A DNA stretch of 64,000 nt from Rhizophagus clarus (Eukaryota; Glomeromycota; Glomeromycetes; Glomerales; Glomeraceae), in NCBI GenBank assembly GCA_015698045.1, contig BLAL01000297.1, positions 186,001-250,000 of the forward strand, written 5' to 3'. This document shows positions 61,620 through 64,000 of the stretch, piece after piece. How positions within the stretch are numbered: the stretch's first letter is position 1; each line of letters starts with the position of its first letter. The translations under genes were made by a program, and so were the position numbers. A model generated the notes under the pieces. That model was given only the letters and a program-made list of their open reading frames with translations, did no database searches and was not told where the DNA came from.

Positions 61620-62400
61620 AAGAAAGAATGGGAAAATACAATAAAATAGGACAATAAAGAAGACGGAAGAATAAAAGAGAAAGGAAAGATACATGAAAAT
61701 GGACAAAGGAAATGAAGTAGGAACAAGAGAAACGAAGAAAGAATAAGAATGAATGAAAAAAATCAGAAGGGAATTAAAAGGAACAAAAGAAACAATGGGT
61801 AGTGAAAAAGGAATGAAAGAAATGAATGGCGAATAAAAAGAAAAAAGGAGCAAAGGAGGAATAAATCAGCAAAGGAACAAAAAAGTAACAAAAGAAGCCA
61901 AATATCAATGAAAGAAGCCAAAGATCATAAAAAAACAAAGATCATGGAAAAGAAGCCAAAGATCATTGAAGGAGACAAGAATCGAATCAACAAAAGAAAC
62001 AAGAAAAGGATTAATGAAAGAGATAAGGATCAATGAAAGAAGCAAGAATTAATGAAATAAATAAGAATTAACAAAAGAAACAAGAATCAACAAAAAAATA
62101 AAATCAACAAATTCAACTAAAAGTAAAGTAAGAGAAATAAAGGGAAAAAATGAAAGATACCGAAACACCCACCCATAAAATATAAAAAGAAAACAGTTAA
62201 TATCATCTTAAAAGAAAATAAAATAATAAGAGAAAGAGACGAAGTAGATTCACTTGAATCTAAAAAAGAGATAAAAAGATTAGTAAAAGAACAAAAGAAC
62301 AAACAAAAAGAAGAAAAGAAAATAAAACTCACTTCGATTTCTGCCAAATTGGAACTAAAAACAGACGCGTCTAAAAAAAAGAACAAGTAAGTTAATAAAG
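61620..62400 (+). repeat. Purine-rich tract with imperfect GAAACAAGAATCAA repeats
   Basis: For nearly 800 bp the plus strand is overwhelmingly A and G, with recurring GAAGCCAAAGATCA, GAAACAAGAATCAA and GAAAGA units between 61,890 and 62,110. The complementary strand therefore contains long spurious frames rich in Phe and Ser (61560-61853 and 62117-62386). No gene is supported. Confidence 0.65.
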
Positions 62401-63086
62401 AATAAGAAAAAGGAAAATAAATGCAGAAAAAAGCTTACCTATTACCGGTACTTTGAAATCAGAATCTACTGTTTAATAAACAAAAAGAAAAAAAAAATTA
62501 AAATGTTAGGAACATGTTGTTAAAGTCAAATTTAAAAAAAATGATCCTTTCCATACTGAATCCTCACACATCTGAAGGTCCAGCTACCTAAAAAAGAAAA
62601 CTGAAATGTAAGTAGAACGTTTTGATAAAAGAAAAAAAATTCAATAAAAAAAACTTTTTGTAATTCCTACCAAAATTCTATATGTCTAAAGCCGCACCTA
62701 AAAAATTAACAAGAAAAATAATTAAAATAAATCGCATCTATCTAAATAAATAAACTGATTAGGTGTGTAACATATAAACATGTGATGTAGTGTTTAACAC
62801 CATTGGTGCGTTTTATTACTTTTATAGTTTTTGTTAATTATTTTTACATCCAATAAATCCAATAAACGAGTACTAGGTACAGCATATATACTCATATATC
62901 ATAGGGGACGAAGTCCCCTAAATAAGCACATTCTAGTTAATAAAATTAAAAAACATTTATTTGCCGATCAAAGTTTATTAGTGTTTTAAGCTAACTTTTT
63001 TTGCAGGCATAAATAATGTTTCACCCTATTTTTTATTTTACATACGAATTAGCAACATATTCCTTATTCAACAAATAATTTATTAA
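62401..63086 (+). promoter_or_regulatory. Upstream region of the kinase gene
   Basis: No coding sequence. Holds a perfect 7-bp-arm hairpin (62903-62919). ATATATACTCATATATCATA just before it includes possible TATA-like sequence about 190 bp upstream of the kinase ATG. Nothing more specific was seen. Confidence 0.4.
62903..62919. repeat. Perfect hairpin AGGGGAC-GAA-GTCCCCT
   Basis: Seven-bp GC-rich arms around a 3-bp loop, in a ~30% GC or lower environment, flanked by TA on the left and A on the right. It is the most GC-dense short element in the last 5 kb. It may be a regulatory fold or the core of a fold-back transposon. Confidence 0.7.
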
Positions 63087-64000
63087 ATGGATGAAATAAA
63101 ATTTAGTGATGATGTATTTGAGCAAATAAAAGATTTTGAACATTGGTATTTAACTGAGGAACAAAAATCGTTAATTGATAAATTGATATTAAATGAAGAA
63201 TTAAAAGAACGTTATAAGAGGCGTGATTTATGTAAATTTTGTAAACAAATTAGTGGTTCTAATGGTTATACTAGATGGTGCCAGAATATACCTAATCATT
63301 TAAAACAAAATTTCAAAAGTTGGACAAGCAAGTGGAAATAATGAAGTTGATAAATTTATTCAAGAAGCACAATTAAAAGCTAAAAATAAGCATCAAATTT
63401 TAGAATGGATTGAATACGATAAATTTGAAGATATTAAATATTTGGCAAAAGGGGGATTTGGAACTATTTATAAAGCAATTTGGAAAGAAGATCCTTTTTG
63501 GAAAAAGAATTATGGCTTTCCATGGAAAATAAAAAGAGAAACAAAAGTTGCTTTAAAATGTTTGCATAACTCACAGGACATTTCAGCAGAATTTTTAAAA
63601 GAAGTAAAATATTTTCTTATAATTTTATTATGGTTAGCTTTTATAAATAATAAACTAACTATAATTTTCTTTTTAAGTTGGAGTCAAATATTATAGCAAA
63701 TGAATCTGGAAGTGATTGGTTAGGTCGTTGTTTTGGTATTACCAAAGATCCAAAAACTAATAATTTTACGATGGTAATGGAATTACAAAAATGCAGTTTG
63801 AGACAACATTTAAATGATAATTTTAATTCATTAAGTTGGGATGATAAAGTGAAAATATTATATGGAATTTCAATTGGTATTAAAAGTATTCATGAAGGTG
63901 GATTAATTCATCGTGATCTTCATTGTGGCAATATATTAGCGCATTCTGCTGGTATTTCTATTGTTGCTGATTTGGGATTATGTCAACCAGCAAATATTAA
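63087..64000 (+). pseudogene. Protein kinase gene, 5' part, with a 4-bp frameshift (runs off window)
   Basis: Tyrosine-kinase-like/Ser-Thr kinase of the type greatly expanded in arbuscular fungi. The start MDEIKFSDDVFEQIKDF leads to a Cys-rich segment (RRDLCKFCKQISGSNGYTRW, then CQN) that looks like a reduced zinc-binding motif. At 63325-63332 the tetranucleotide CAAG is duplicated; after it the first frame hits TAA, while the frame +1 continues EVDKFIQEAQLKAKNKHQIL, EWIEYDKFEDIKYL and then the kinase domain: AKGGFGTIYKAIW (Gly loop), VALKCL (ATP-binding Lys), an intron 63604-63677, and LIHRDLHCGNIL (catalytic loop). DLGL replaces DFG. The copy is probably broken by this event, unless it is a sequencing error. 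The 3' end is beyond the window. Confidence 0.85.

Noticed and set aside
61560-62386. Two minus-strand Phe/Ser-rich frames that look like membrane proteins
   Set aside because: They are the complement of a purine-rich tract; composition, not selection, keeps them open and hydrophobic.
63442-63696. Separate short kinase gene starting at the Gly-loop
   Set aside because: The first codon is TTG and the frame is open well upstream; it is the continuation of the gene after the CAAG frameshift, and its end reads into an intron.

Overview
The window looks like a nuclear contig of a very AT-rich fungus, most plausibly an arbuscular mycorrhizal fungus (Glomeromycotina, Rhizophagus/Gigaspora-like). 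The case for this is inference from several signs: small GT-AG introns, conserved fungal secretion and lipid genes, single-exon F-box/LRR proteins, a Glomeromycotina-type protein kinase with a Cys-rich N-terminus, a multi-exon PD-(D/E)XK-like protein of a type I associate with these fungi, and LINE, hAT and Helitron debris filling most of the space. No database search was possible.

Layout. 1-2.1 kb: mostly unassigned, with a decayed CBS/CNNM-type exon. 2.2-11.6 kb: a divergent pair of well-formed multi-exon genes, a C2-domain class-3 lipase resembling diacylglycerol lipase (minus strand, 11 exons) and exocyst subunit Sec8 (plus strand, about 27 exons). 13.4-14.9 kb: a single-exon F-box/LRR gene. 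14.9-23.2 kb: decayed coding debris and a ~0.7 kb terminal-inverted-repeat element. 23.2-26.7 kb: a six-exon caleosin and a second F-box/LRR gene, both on the minus strand. 26.7-31.6 kb: homopolymer and TA-rich DNA with no gene seen. 31.6-43.7 kb: Helitron and LINE relics and a ~600-bp tandem repeat. 43.7-46.9 kb: a nearly complete hAT transposon with a perfect 8-bp target duplication and a transposase broken by two stop codons. 48.7-50.9 kb: two short inverted-repeat elements, one inserted in a 72-bp tandem array whose sister copies show the empty site. 52-54.2 kb: a LINE RNase H relic. 55.4-58.0 kb: a PD-(D/E)XK-like gene whose first intron is enlarged by repeats. 58-62.9 kb: degenerate A/T satellites and a purine-rich tract. 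63.1 kb to the end: a protein kinase gene with a 4-bp duplication frameshift, running off the window.

The confidently intact genes are housekeeping ones (lipid signalling, exocytosis, lipid bodies). The rest is a repeat-rich accessory landscape with several datable or testable transposition events. I see no operon-like or defence-type system. The most unusual items are the PD-(D/E)XK-like gene, the nested element with its built-in empty-site control, and the tandem repeat carrying one exon-like acidic segment.
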